A stretch of DNA of 64,000 bases, from assembly GCA_013397435.1 (NCBI GenBank), contig VZRG01000521.1, forward strand, positions 214,563 to 278,562. Direction: 5' to 3'. Under the pieces are notes generated by a model. It made no database searches and had not been told where the DNA came from. It was given only the letters and a program-made list of their open reading frames with translations. How positions within the stretch are numbered: the first letter of the stretch is position 1; the number at the start of each line of letters is the position of its first letter. This document shows, one piece after another, positions 22,403-34,500 of the stretch. The translations under genes and the position numbers were made by a program. This DNA comes from Erythrocercus mccallii. Taxonomy: Eukaryota > Chordata > Aves > Passeriformes > Dicruridae.

Positions 22403-25230
22403 CTGCAGGGAGAGAGAGGAAAGGGGAGTCGTGCAGGAAGGCAGGAGCGAGGTAAGCTGGTGACAGGGAAGGTCCCAGCAGATTTCCCAGCCCACACAGC
22501 ATGTACAAACCTCCTGTGAGGTTTATCTCCTCCTCAGGGTTTTTCCAGGGTGTCCCTCAGCCAAACCAGCCCCTTTGCCATGATTGGGTCTGCTTCTTCC
22601 AGCAGGAAAATGCAAATGTCCTTCAAGAGCAGACCCTCTTTTCCCTGAGGAGGTCTATGCAGTTCCCATGTCTCCCAAAAGACACACTTCTCCTTCTGAA
22701 CTTTGCTCCTGCTTTTTCAGGAATCACTCCCACTTGAAAGGGAATGATCTGTACATATTTGCATGCTTGTGAGTTCATACTTGTGGCTCAGGACCCTTTT
22801 CCATCAGAAACCAGAGACTTACGGGTTAAACCAATCCCTCATCCAGGATAATAAAGTCCCTTACCAACAAGCCATCAGGACACTTGTGTCATCTTCCTTG
22901 GGAGCCCAGAAAACACCAGGTTTCCCCCCCCCAAAATTTGTCTCCTTTCATCATGTGTGGCCTGCTGGGAGCAAAGCCTGGGGCTGCCCAAGAAACCAGA
23001 CATTTGGTGTCACCCACATTCTTCGCCCAGCTATTTTGGGATTGTGGGGGTGTCAGTGTGCCAGTAGTGCCAACCCCAAGACCTGAAGGACAGCCAGCGG
23101 TCCCTTCTGCACCCAAATTAAGCACAAGGGAGCAAGCCTGCCATGCCAGAGGCAGAGCTGCTGCCCTTTGGGGATGCTGGAGTGCTATGGCATCTCCCTG
23201 CTCAATGTGTGCTCCTGGAAGCCGGCTGCCCCAAGGCACTGAGCGTTCCTGGTGCAGAGGGTGGCTGGGCATACGGACACCGTGTACCCTGCGGCTCCAG
23301 ACAGCAAGGACCTAATAATAAGCAATTATTTATAGGGCAGCTTCATATCTCAAGGCCAACAGATGCATAAACTGCCATGTTTGGGTTCTTTTTCTGCTAA
23401 TCTATGGAAAGCTGCTTTCCCCCCAAATATAACAATAGTGGTTTGAAAAATCAACAACCTGCAAGCTGAACTCGAAAAGATAGATGCTTCTCAGTGCATT
23501 GTTAATAAACAAATATTTTAGCTGCTGGGTAACTATCACCTGGGGTAAAACTGTAAGCATGAACTGGAGAGAAGCATAAAAATATCTGCCACAGATAAGA
23601 GTGGTAGAGAATGACCTCAGTCCAATTAAACACTGAAACCAAAGCAAGAGCTGACCCCGCGGCTCCCTGTGCTGCCCTCTCACCGAACCCCAACCTCACA
23701 GGAGAGGAAACTCAGCTGGTGTCAGATCAACAGCCCTAAAAATACCTTTCCCCGGCTCCGCCTGGCAGGAGTCGCGTGTAAGCGGAGATGCCCGGGCGGC
23801 AGCTGGCGCGGCCCCAGGAGCTCAGCCCGGAGTACCCGCGCCGGCAGCGGGGGAGCGGGGCTGGAGCTGGGGCTGGAGCTGGGGCTGGAGCTGCTGCAGG
23901 GACAGCGGGGCCGATAGCGTTACACAGGCAGCACGGAGACGCGTTCCTGCTCCCTGCCACCGTCCTGTGGTTCTGCCCCGGCCAGCAGGAAAAAGGAGTC
24001 CGGGAAAGCCGGGGCTGGATCCGGTCTTTGGACAGACTTGGATGCTGCCGGACGTGCCTTGTAAACATTAACAGGAGGACGGAGATAGCTCGTGGTACAG
24101 GGAAGGAGATGAGAGTCCGGCTGTGCCCCGTTCCCCGATCATTCCTCAGTCTTTCTGGGGGCTGCCCTGCTGCTGGCTGGGGCTAAATGGCTGGATTTGG
24201 CCATGCTTTGCCTCTACCAGAGCAGGATGAAAGCTCACTCTTTCTAGCTGTGTTTTTCAAGTGATCCAGCTTACTCCCCAAGACATGGCCGAGAGCTGCG
24301 CTCTTCACCAGATCCATTTATTCTGTTTTCAACCCAGTGCTGTGCCACAGATGCTTGGCCCAAGATATCCCATCTCCTATTAACTTTCCCAGCCATCGCG
24401 GTGTGAGCACAGTGGCACCAACAGCCGGTCCTGGCAGCCTCCCCGACATTGTCACACTCTGAACATGGCAGAGCAAGTCATTAAAAGCAAAAGCCTCGGT
24501 GCCGCTCGGAGACAGGGCTCCCAGCTCCAAAGGTAATTAGATCCCGGCCACGCAAGGTATTCAGGCAATTCAATGCAGTTAGAGAGCCATTTGCTTCCAA
24601 AACAAAGGGAGCAAGGAGACACCGGCAATAATATCAGCTGCAAAATTCAGCTCCTCGATGGGACTGAGCCATATCCAATCTGTCTGTTTTCAGACACCTT
24701 GCAGGTACCTGCCATACAGTGTCTACTTGTTACACACATTCCCTGGGATATTAGATGCTAAGTGAGAATGGAGAAGATAAACTGAGAAGTGATGCTTGTG
24801 TTCAGGCAGGCCACCTGCAAATGGGGCTTTTCACCTTGCCTGGGATTCCCCTCCTTCTGCAGTCTGCCAGAGCCCAGACTCCCGGCTCACATCCTTCCCT
24901 GAGTCCTACAGCACCTAGGACAAATCCCCATCCTGGCAGCAGCCCCCTGTGGGCTGAAGCAAGTCAGCAGGGAAAAGTGAGCCCTCGCAGCCCCCCAGCA
25001 GTGCCTCTGAGATCCCTGACCCATATCCCGGGGAGGGGAGTATCCAGGCTTAGCCTCACCAGGGCAAGAGAGAGAGCCGCCTTTCCTCCTGATTGCTTTC
25101 AGATAAAGCCAAGACACTCGGGTTATTTATGGGACCAGCCTCTCCACACCACCATCAGGCCACTTAGGAGGAAGGACCTACAGCACACAGCTACAAATCG
25201 CGGCAGGGCAGCACCGAGCCCTGCCTGAAG
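22403..25230 (-). other. TMEM184A: Presumed TMEM184A 5' intron / upstream region
   Basis: No coding exon is seen. The stretch contains a CpG-rich patch at about 23740-24020 with a short 12-bp tandem (ggggctggagct, three copies, 23857-23892). A possible minus-strand donor near 23684 (TTCG|GTGAGA) could end an alternative first exon. Confidence 0.4.
23857..23892. repeat. Short 12-bp tandem repeat
   Basis: About three near-identical copies of a ggggctggagct unit lie within a CpG-rich patch. Confidence 0.8.
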
Positions 25231-25249
25231 CCCATCTAGAAGAGTGCAT

Positions 25250-25930
25250 GACGCTGGCACGGGGCTCTTAGAGGAGGCTCTGCCCTCCCAGCGGCTCCCA
25301 CAGGTGCTCAGAACCAATGGCTGGGTCAACCCTGATTTGCGGGGTTTCCCCCAGCTGCTGTGCACCCCCCAGGGCCCCACTCACCCTTTAGGACTCCTCC
25401 GGGAGGGAGCCTGGCTGCCGTGCACCTGCCTCTGCATCCCCCGTGCCCTCCTCCACCTGCACCGCTGGAGACTCCTCCTCCGGACACCCTCCCAGCCCTG
25501 CCCGCCTGCTGGTCGCGGGCCCTGCCACTGCCCCAGTTACCCTCGCTGTTCCCCGGCTCCCACCAGTGCCCCACTCGCCTTGGGCCCCGTCAGCGTCCCA
25601 CTCTCCCTGCCAGCACCTTCCTCGCCTTCGCTGCTCTCCGGGTCCCACCCGCGCCCCACCGGGCTTTGCTGTGCCCCGGGCCGGCGCCCCGCTTACCTTC
25701 CCAGCACCGCCTCGCTGTGCCCGGCTCACCCCGGCAGCGCCCTCCCTGCGCCCCGGGCCCCGCTGGAGCTGGAGCAGCAGGTCGGGCTTTGTCTCCCGTA
25801 GAAAAGCTACCCAACTTACCTTTCCAGTCCGCCGCGCTCGGCACCCACGCCCGCAAAGCAAACACGGATGGAAAGCCGCGGTGCGGCCCGACGCTGCTGC
25901 CCCCCACCCAGCACGCGTCCTGCGGCCGAG
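25250..25930 (-). promoter_or_regulatory. TMEM184A: CpG island, probable TMEM184A promoter and first non-coding exon
   Basis: Dense GC and CpG. On the minus strand two strong donors occur about 120 bp apart in similar context: GGAAAG|GTAAGT (exon end at 25820) and GGGAAG|GTAAGC (exon end at 25697). Either could join to the acceptor before the ATG exon at 22402. Position, strand and splice strength make this the best promoter candidate, but the start site is unknown. Confidence 0.45.
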
Positions 25931-25939
25931 GGCAAGAGC

Positions 25940-27480
25940 TCTGCCCGGGTGGCAGAGGCAGCCAGCTATTACCCAGCTATTGGGAATTAATCTCTAACTG
26001 GAGGAGAGCGATGACTAAAAGGCAGGCAGCTGGTGGCACCTTGTGCCTGTTGTTTGGGCAGGCCTTCCCCTTGGTTTACTCTACAGCTGACAGGTGCAAA
26101 GTCGAAGGACCAATTGCTCGTGCTCTAATTAATTTATCGCAGTACCAAGACAGCAAGGTAAGTCTGTCCTGACTCCAAGCATCAAATCAGAGAGGTTTCC
26201 ATGTCCTTTCCTCACCCACCGGCCTGTGCAGAGCTGGTGGCACCTACACAACCAGGAAATGAAGGTGCTTAACTTGTGCCTGGCATTTAGGTAGTAACAC
26301 TCAGCTCTCTGGGGCACAGCAGTGGTATGCCCCATGTGAAGATGCAATTTCCATCCGATTTGCTAATTCACGTATGTTTTCCACAAGCTGCGGGAGCTAC
26401 GGACACAGGAAGAGCACCAGTTTTGTGTCAGGAGAGAATCCCCACCAGCAAACCAAGACTGACAATAACTAATTCCACATGCCTCTCTCAGCCTTCCTAG
26501 ACAAAAAAAAGGGAAGTGTAAAAGAGGAAAAATTTGTAATTCTGGCAGATGCGAATCTTTGATTCTTGGAAACACAGTTTTGAAAATTATTTTTAGATGA
26601 AGTTTCTTGTCAAGGGCAGCTGGAAGCCTGCAGTGTTTGAATGTATTTTTAAAAACGAGTTTCATTTCTCATAATCCCTTTAAATGCTGTAAATAACCCT
26701 TACTTCAGAGAAGAGTCCTTTCAAAATCCATTTTCTGCTTTTCTACTTCTAGGGGATTTTTTAGCAACAGAAGTGACCTGGCAGCTGGATCACCATGGGG
26801 TGGGCACAGGCTCTGTGCTCATTCTGCTGTACCAACTGGTCTTAGCACAACTCCTCCCTGCCCAGAATCCAAGACCTGGCCTCCATCTGTGCTGTCAAGT
26901 TCATAAGTGATGAAAGCATGTAACAACTCACTTAAAAATTTACTACTTGTTGTTGTTTATTACAAGAGGTAAAACCAAATGTGCTTTCCAAGCAAAAGGC
27001 AAAAGTTTGGCCATTATTCTTGGTATCAGATCATACAACTTAATCTGACAGTTTTTGTAAATTACTTGGCAGAAATAACCCCTGTGTAACCCCTCAAACC
27101 TTCTGTCCCCACATCACCTAAGACAGATGCTCATTGCAGGTGATCAGCCTATGGATGTTCTGTTTCTCCAGTGTGTTGGTACAGCACACTCCATTGGCAG
27201 AGATTATTTCTTACCACTATTTTGGGTTCCTGTCTTCCACCCTGACATCAGCTTTCATGAAATTTGCAGAGCATCATTATCTGTCTCTCTTTAAAATCAG
27301 AGTGAAAGTAGAAAATGAATTCAGACTACATCCAGAAAGGAATGGACATAAGGACAAAACAGCCATCTAGGACTCATTTCCTTAAAAAAGGCAAGAAAAT
27401 ATTTCCCATTATAAAACTGTTGATTTTTTTTACCAAGTCTTGTATTTCAGTTGAAGTGATTCTCACAAAACAAAAAGAAA
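25940..27480. other. Spacer between the TMEM184A promoter and the PSMG3 3' end
   Basis: AT-rich sequence with no recognisable coding exon or RNA gene. A distal minus-strand AATAAA candidate for PSMG3 (plus-strand TTTATT) lies at 26956-26961. Confidence 0.45.
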
Positions 27481-27510
27481 ACAGGTAAAATTTGGTTTGA
27501 CAATGTTTCT

Positions 27511-27516
27511 TTTATT
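27511..27516 (-). promoter_or_regulatory. PSMG3: Poly(A) signal candidate of PSMG3
   Basis: Plus-strand TTTATT reads AATAAA on the minus strand, about 370 nt after the PSMG3 stop codon. It would give a short 3'UTR. Confidence 0.5.
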
Positions 27517-27885
27517 CCCTCTGCACTGGGTGTTCCCCTTTTGTGGTACGGTGCAGCTACAGAGCTTGGCATCTGCTGCTCCTCAGGACACATGTGCAGA
27601 GCAGAGCCCTTTCCCAAATAAATGACCCACCCAACACGATAAAAGTAGCACTTCTCTCCTATGTTGAGACAATTGCTCTCATCTCACTGTCTATATGGAC
27701 TTGCAAACCTGTCCCAGTAACAAAACCCACAAATGTTCTACACAGTAGAGAAAAATTCATGAAATTCCTCAGGACGTCCAAAACCACCACAAAGACATTC
27801 CATCATTTTCATTTCTAGTCCTTTTAAATAGGTGGTGATGAGTCATAGACTCAAGATCATTTCCTTGAATCCAGATGGCACAACT

Positions 27886-28038
27886 TCACCACACTTGGCA
27901 ACTTCGGATCACTTCTCGTAGAGCCTGTATTCCTTCCATGGTCTTGTCCTTTAAAGCCATGGCGAGGAGAACAGGTTTGTTCCCAGCTTCCTGCGACACG
28001 AACGCCACCAGGTTTTTGGCACAAACATGAACGAGGGG
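27886..28038 (-). CDS. PSMG3: PSMG3 coding exon 2
   Basis: The acceptor GCTTTTCAG precedes 28038 and the exon starts in phase 0 with Pro73. It encodes AKNLVAFVSQEAGN and ends in CQVW then TGA at 27888-27886. It is too short to stand out as an open frame with its own start codon. Confidence 0.95.
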   Translation of the reverse strand, partial: PLVHVCAKNLVAFVSQEAGNKPVLLAMALKDKTMEGIQALREVIRSCQVW

Positions 28039-30260
28039 CTGAAAAGCAAAGGAATACAGATGTATATTCCTACAGATGGGAGAGCCCTCCTGCAGGAGTT
28101 AGGAGAGGAAGAGTCCCAGAGTGACGTGGAGAACCTGTTGATCCTGGACTCAGACTGAGCTCCATGTTTACTGAGCAGCTCCAACACAGTCAGCAAAAGC
28201 AAGCCATGGGACAGGGAACTTTAGAAAGCACTTTCTCACCCAGCTTAAAAGGGAAGAGTTTGGTCCCATGAGTGTGCCAGCCACCCACACCACCCTGAAA
28301 CAACTTTACTGGAGCTGCACTTGAACTGAATTCGGCACTGTCTGGAAAACTTGGAAACTCAATATGGAGAAACTTTCCTTCCATAGTCCTCCCACCTGAG
28401 CTATAGCACTAGTGTTAAATTATATGAAATGCTGTGGATCCAAATGCCTTTACTTCCTTCACAGCCAGGTTTCTAAAGAAGTTTGCAAGTACAATTTTTT
28501 TGTTTAAAAACTTGTTCTGAAGAGGGGATATTCCACTGACAAGCCCTGGAAAAAAAGCTGTTGTTTTTGTAATTCCTAGAGACCTCCAAATGGTGTTATA
28601 CATATACACTTTTTGAATGCCTGGTGTTAACAGACATCTTGCTTTTTATTTTAATAGACTAATGAAAACCAGAAGTAAGTAGTGAGGCTGAAGGAGGCAA
28701 GAAAAGGGATATCATCTTTTCCATGAGGTTTCTTTAACAAGAATAGATCAGAACAGCAGTGACTATTTCACTTGGAAGGCACCTACAACGACATCTAGTC
28801 CAACTGCCTGACAACTCAGAGCTGACCAGGTTAAAACATTATTCAGGGGATTGTCTAAATGGCTCTTGAACACTGACAGGCTCTGATCATCCACCACCTC
28901 AAGCCTGTTCCAGTGTCTGACCACCCTCTTGGTGAAGAGGTGTTTTCTAACGTCCAGCCTCAACCTCACCCAGCACATCTAGGTTTTTTTTTACGCCCAT
29001 AGTTGTGTATCTGTCAGAAGGATGAGTCTGCTTAATTTTAGCTGCTGTCTGGAAGTGTGCAACATCCCAAAGAACGGTGTTAACAGTGACAAGCAGGAAA
29101 GCAGCAGACTAGTGAAAGTCTTTTCTTGAAGTTTAGATCAGTTAAGTTAGTTAAAATTATTTAAAAATAGAATGGGACAAAGTAAACACAGCACTTCCCA
29201 TTTCCAAATAAAACACAAATTAAGCTTGGGGGTGGAGGTGGTCAGTATTAGCAGATATCAAAGCAGAGAAGGCAAAATATCTCCCATCCAAAAAGGGAAG
29301 GCTATTGCTCAAGAGAAAGAACTCCACAAAGGGAAGTCATGGATAGAATCGGGAACTTGTGTTACAGCTTTTCTAGTTAAAGCTAGCAAGTAATATGTGA
29401 TAGCTTCAACCCTGATGGAAAGCCTCATAATCTTGTACCTCTGTTACTTTCTGTTTTAATGTTTGACCAGCTGATGCTTTGTGAAACACATTTGCTTCTG
29501 CTTTCTCTCTAGTTTTGTGAAATGCTCGTTAAAAACCTAATTTTGCTGAAGCAAAACAAATTAAACTTTATCAAGGGAAGGTGCTGGCAGGCACACTTGG
29601 GAGTGGGCAACTGAAGTCCATTATGGGGCTGGCATAGACAGGGGAGGATGGGGTTGGGAAAACAGACCTGAAAAGGAAAACAAACTCACTGGAACAGAAA
29701 CCCAAAAAGGTTATCAATGGCTGCATATTTAATCTTGCAACCCTTAAATCAACAGAGCTTTATCAAACTTTCCATAAACACGCAGAAGCAATCCATATCC
29801 TGTAGGACACAAAACAACAGATAGCCAAACCACTCACTGTTAGTTAAAACTTTTATGTCCAAGAGCAGACGAGCGCACATACTTTTCTGATGAGCCCCTC
29901 TTTCCTCATTTTAAAATTAATCTTATCACTGTTCAAACACTGCTTAACTGCTGTGATTCATCAACTCCCTGGCAACTGGCACAGCCCCACCTACTACATT
30001 TCCCCCTTATCCTTGCTGCCTCTGTGCGTCGCATCCGCTCTCACCTCATCCTTGCCCAGCAGCACCTTCGTGGTGAGCGAGGGCCTGCCCACGTTGTCGC
30101 CGATGGTGTTGGGGTCCACGTAGACGATGGTCCCCAACTTGCCGTACTGCGTGACCACCACGAGGACCGAGTTGGAGAAGGCGGTGCACACCACCTCCGT
30201 CGGCACCCCGTGCACCACCTCCTCTCGCTGCTTGGACGTCACGATGGGACTCGCTTCCAT
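27886..30260 (-). CDS. PSMG3: PSMG3, proteasome assembly chaperone 3 (2 coding exons, 122 aa)
   Basis: The coding sequence joins 30260-30045 (72 codons) and 28038-27886 (50 codons plus TGA), giving 122 aa, equal to human PSMG3. PSMG3 (PAC3) pairs with PSMG4 and helps assemble the alpha ring of the 20S proteasome, then leaves during beta-subunit addition. Recognisable words are TSKQREEVVHGVPTEVVCTAF, LVVVTQYGKLGT, LTTKVLLGKDE, then AKNLVAFVSQEAGN, LLAMALKDKTMEG and the C-terminal REVIRSCQVW. The start is the ATG at 30260 because it aligns with the human N-terminus; an upstream in-frame ATG lies before a possible acceptor (CTCTTTCGGAAG). The gene is co-oriented with TMEM184A. No defect is visible. 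Confidence 0.96.
28039..30044 (-). other. PSMG3: PSMG3 intron
   Basis: A 2.0-kb intron with donor GATGAG|GTGAGA and acceptor CTTTTCAG. It holds a CR1 fragment (28765-28985) in the same orientation as the gene and otherwise unremarkable AT-rich sequence. Confidence 0.85.
28765..28985 (-). repeat. CR1 LINE fragment (3' part of ORF2 region) in PSMG3 intron
   Basis: On the minus strand the sequence encodes 'RLRLDVRKHLFTKRVVRHWNR' then 'SLSVFKSHLD', the characteristic C-terminal end of the CR1 open frame, followed by the usual '...ttggactagatg' and 'ggcacct' region. The fragment is 5'-truncated and frame-degraded. Confidence 0.85.
30045..30260 (-). CDS. PSMG3: PSMG3 coding exon 1
   Basis: It encodes residues 1-72, from MEASPIVTSKQ to LLGKDE, and ends at the donor GAG|GTGAGA (30045/30044). 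Confidence 0.95.
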
Positions 30261-30399
30261 CGCTTCCGAAAGAGAACAAAACGACAACACCGGGATGACA
30301 ACGTTAGATTAAAAACATGCGCTACGGGCTACAAAAAGACAGAATCCTTCCCATAATTTGAAATACCCACGCATAAGTTAATTTCAGGGCGAACACGCA

Positions 30400-31020
30400 C
30401 CCCTGACTGGGGAGGACTGGGAAGTCCTGATGCGACGGCATCACTGCCCCTGCATGGCCCCGCTGCCTCTGACAGGGGCCCCGCTACAGAGGGGGAAACC
30501 TCGAGCCCTGCTTTCCACCCCGGCTCCACCAGGCTTTTCCTGAGAGAGAGAGATGGAGACAGGGACACAAGGAGACAGCCAACCCCCATCCCGCCGGGCC
30601 GCGGCCCTCATCGCCCCTACCCTTGCCAGCCCCGCCGCGCCGCCGCTCTCCGCCCGGGCCCGCCCCGCCGTGGCGGAAGCGGCGCCTTTCCTTTCCTTCC
30701 TTCCCTCCGTTCCTCCCTCCCTCCCTCCCGCCGCCGGCGGGGGGCGATGGCGCAGGGCAGCCGCTGCCCTCACGGCCTGTCCCCTCCCCTTCCCTCAGCG
30801 CCGCCGCCATTACCCGCCGCGCTCGCGCGCGGGAGGCGCCATCTCCGGCCCCGCCGCTCTCTGCTCACGGCCCCTCGCCGGGGATGAAACCCTTCTCCCG
30901 GGGATGATCCCCTTCTCCCGGGGGTGAAACCCTTCTCCCGGGGATGATCCCCTTCTCCCGGGGATGAAACCCTTCTCCCGGGGATGACCCCTTTTCCCCC
31001 GTCCCGTCTCCACGGCCCGT
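30400..31020 (-). promoter_or_regulatory. PSMG3: CpG island, PSMG3 promoter region
   Basis: GC-rich, CpG-dense sequence lies directly upstream of the PSMG3 ATG exon, strongest at 30590-30880. A possible non-coding exon could end at donor-like sites on the minus strand, for example near 30805 (CGG|GTAATG). In human a divergent non-coding transcript (PSMG3-AS1) starts at this promoter, so a plus-strand start is conceivable here; no evidence beyond position. Confidence 0.6.
30881..31000. repeat. 20-bp minisatellite, six units, upstream of PSMG3
   Basis: Six tandem units of exactly 20 bp follow the pattern gggatgaaacccttctcccg / gggatgatccccttctcccg. The two unit types alternate (AAACC, TCC, AAACC, TCC, AAACC, ACCC) so the array has a 40-bp higher-order period. 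It sits at the edge of the PSMG3 CpG island. Confidence 0.95.
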
Positions 31021-31344
31021 TTCTCCCCGTTTCACGCAGGAAGGCCGGGAGGAGTCACAGGGCAGGGCCCCCCTGCGCCATGAGGGGGTGGCCTGTGAGG
31101 GGACAGGTGACCCTGGGGGCCCGAAGAGGGCTGTGAATATTGTTTTTCCCTGCGTTTCACCGTGGGATACGATCACTCTCATTACTGGGTGTTGTTAGGT
31201 CACTGTAGCATCCCAAGCGTGCTTTCCCATCTAAATAAAAGTGGCTTTTAAAGGGGGCTTGTGTAAAAGAGGCAATTTCTTGCATAGGCAGACAGAGATA
31301 GGAGAAGGTGAATGCTTTTAAACTCAAAGGGAAGAAATTGATTT

Positions 31345-31560
31345 TGGCTATTAGGAAGAACTTCCCTGTGAGGGTGGTGAGGCCCTGGCACGGTTTGCCC
31401 AGAGCAGCTGTGGCTGCCCCATGGAAGTGTCCAAGGCCAGGCAGGCTGGATGGGGCTTGGAGCAACCTGGGATAATGGGAGGTGTCCCTGGCCCTGACAG
31501 GGTGAAATGAGATGATCTTTAAGGTCCATTCCAACCCAAACCATTCTGTGATTCTATGAA
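31345..31560 (+). repeat. CR1 LINE 3' fragment
   Basis: Typical CR1 3' sequence: 'aggaagaacttccctgtgag', then 'ggtggtgaggccctggcacgg', 'gcagctgtggctgcccca', 'gatgatctttaaggtccatt' and the tail 'ccattctgtgattctatg'. It lies 5' of PSMG3 in the opposite orientation and looks comparatively young. Confidence 0.9.
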
Positions 31561-34500
31561 AACGAGGCTGGTTTTGGTCATGGAGGTGGCCTTGCCGTTA
31601 GCCGAGCGAGCATTGGCAGATGCCCAATGGAGCTGTACTGGGGGATAAAATAAAAATATCTGTGTGAGGAGAGTGAAACCAAATGTGTCTGTCCCAGGTG
31701 CAAACATTAGTGTCTATTAATTATACCAAATTAATACAGTGCTAATTTTTTTCATTTGAAATACTGTTACTCAGGAATAAAAATGTTGTATTCTAATTTA
31801 TACAAAGCCCTGAAAATTGGCATTTCTCAGAAGTTTGCAACCTCCCAGTCTTCTGCAATTGCTGCACCTAAAATACAGTTGAAACCTGCATTCCCATGTT
31901 TTAGCTCTCCTTTACCAGCATCCTGACTACATCCTAAATATCCTGGCCATGGGTACAGCAATAGCTACCTGACCTGTGGGTTATCTGTTCAGGTAACATC
32001 TCTGAAGGACCTCATGAATACTTCTTTTGTTTGTTTTGCATTAAAAGTTTTACCAAAACTTGATTACCGGAGGAGCACATAGACTTTGTGCTGAGAATCC
32101 TTTAAGGCACCGTTAGAGAGCAGCAGAGGTCCATGGAAAAGCTTTTAATTCAGCAGGTTATTTTTGTGGTTAATTCAGACAGAGAGACTCTATACCTTTT
32201 CGGTACTCTTTGCAGTCTGGCAAATAGTCTGTTTTCCAGCACTGAATAAACAGCATTCCTCTTTCTTGCTTACCACAATCACTCGAGGCTTTGCCTGTTT
32301 GACAGAGATAATAGCAGCTATTGTCAGTAAAACCTCCTGACTCATAAAAAGTTTATTTCTGCTCTGCCTTCTCCAGAGACTAACTTTACTTCAGGACACA
32401 AAGGATTGGATTCTTCCTGCCATCCTTGCCAGACTTCATTTTATTTTTTACAGAGAACAAAGGGAGTCCACTGTAGTTCAGATTTACATGGAAAACACCA
32501 TTCTGCTGTTTTGCATTAGTATGGGACAAAAAAAGGTTGTCTTTCACAGTTTCAGTCAATTGGATGTCTCATTTTGGCATGTAGCTGAGGTGGGATATAG
32601 CAAGCTGAAGTAACTGAGCACTGAATCCTCATCACTAAGGAGAAGACTCCTGTTGTCTGTGTGACTGAGGCAGGGGATGGGGATTTGAGGATACACACCA
32701 GGACAAGGAATGGGACCTTTCCTGAGGGGGTCTGTCTGCCTGTCATCTGCTTCCCAGCATTTCTGGCTAAGAGGGATCTGTATCCATACTCACACTCCTG
32801 GTTTCTATAACACAGGTTTCCTCCATAGATCCCTGATCACATTGCAAACATTATTACATTTAGCTTCATAAACTGTTTTTCATCGTAACAGATTGTTAAT
32901 AATAACCTATTTTACGGTTTGAGGGAAATAAAGAATCGAGACTGACAGCAGTTTCAGAGCCATCAAATCCTCAGCTGGAGATTTCGCAGGATTTCAAGAT
33001 CCCTTCTTCCATTCCCATGCACTTGCTGCCAAAGAAACATAAGTCGTGCATGTCACTATCTCAATTATAAGAGAAAATCAATGACTGTGCAGCCTCATAC
33101 TTGGACAAGCAAAACTACTCCTAATATTGTAGCTTAATACCTTTATTATTATTTATTTGAGCAGTTTCGTACTGCTTTTCTTTTTAAACTGCTCAAGTGC
33201 CTCTGTGTGTATACACTGGAAAGAGGCTGCCTTTATATTAGTCTTTGCATTTATCTGAACTGATTTTATAAGAACAAATGTGTAAGATCCACAGAGCATC
33301 AGAAATCTTTCCCACTACTCTCGAACATAGACACACAGTGTTTCAGGACACACATTAATAATCCCTGCTCTGGGGAGCGCCTCACTATCAAAGTGCTGGG
33401 CTGGTTTATTAGTTTACAGGTTATTACTTCTCTAGTTTAGATTTCTCTCTTGTATCTTTTATGATGCAGAATATAGACTGTGAGCTGGAACCTCGGGTGC
33501 AGCTGGACTCTGGGCTGCACAGCCAAGGAGAGAGGAAAGGAATTAGTTTGCTCCCTGATGCAGGAGCTGCTAGGGAATTATTCTGACCCTTGTCATAAGT
33601 CAGGTACATGAAGTGGAGCTGCCTGTGAGTACATTCCTCGGGCCAGACAATATCAGAACGCTCCTCTTCCCCTTATTACTGTCACAGCAAGGTCGGGGGT
33701 GTGGGTGGTGCGGGGCTGGGTGAGGACTCTTTCTGTGGGGCCATTGTAAAAGGAGTAGAAAGAAGGGCAGAAATTCACCTCATGGATTTCTCCTTTCAAG
33801 CCGTCCCCACTGCATTTAATTAGTTTGGAAGAGACCGTGTTCAGAAAATAATAGTGAATCGAGGCTCTGGGGGAGGCAGGGAGAGGAGCACACGTGGGGC
33901 TGTTTAGCCCCAGCAGTCGGGTCTCCCTGGCTGGCTCCCTGCAGTCAGCAGAGGGAGGCTTTGACCTTTGGTGCAGAGTGGAAACACGGCTTTGAACCCG
34001 ACTGGCCACAGTCAGGAGTCACCCCTGCTGCACCTGAAGCTGGTTGGTTTATCTCTGGGTTTCTAGAGCTCCTCCTGATAAAGGTATGAGCCTGCCAAAC
34101 ACGACCACAGCCCAGCTGCTTCTGCACATGAACAGAAATGGGACATCAGGTGTGCAGGGGAGCCTGAGCTTGGAGTGTAAGCTGCTGAGGCGTTCAGATG
34201 TGTCCAGGATTAGGTGAGACCTGAACAGCATCTCAGAGTTAAAGGTCTGAGGCGCTCAGTTTATGTGCTCATATTTTGAAGGAAGATGAGGAGATTCTGG
34301 CACTTTTGTGCGTTGGTCCCTTTTCTGGGCTCCCTAGGATAACTCTCTTATTCTGAGAGACAATTCTAAGGTTTGCTTTGTTCTGAAGTTGTCCCCATGG
34401 CTCTTATTGTATGGAACACCTCTTATTTCATTGATTGTGTGAGAGGAAGGCTCAGCCAATCCATCAGGCATTGCAGAACCACTCCAACCTATTCTGTTGT

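Noticed and set aside
21572..22495. 307-aa open frame on the minus strand
   Set aside because: Only its first part (22402-22178) is real TMEM184A coding exon 1. The rest runs through the intron after a clean GT donor and has no family resemblance.
25360..26172. 270-aa open frame on the plus strand
   Set aside because: Pro/Ala/Arg-rich translation caused by the CpG island of TMEM184A; no domain, and overlapping frames on both strands look equally open.
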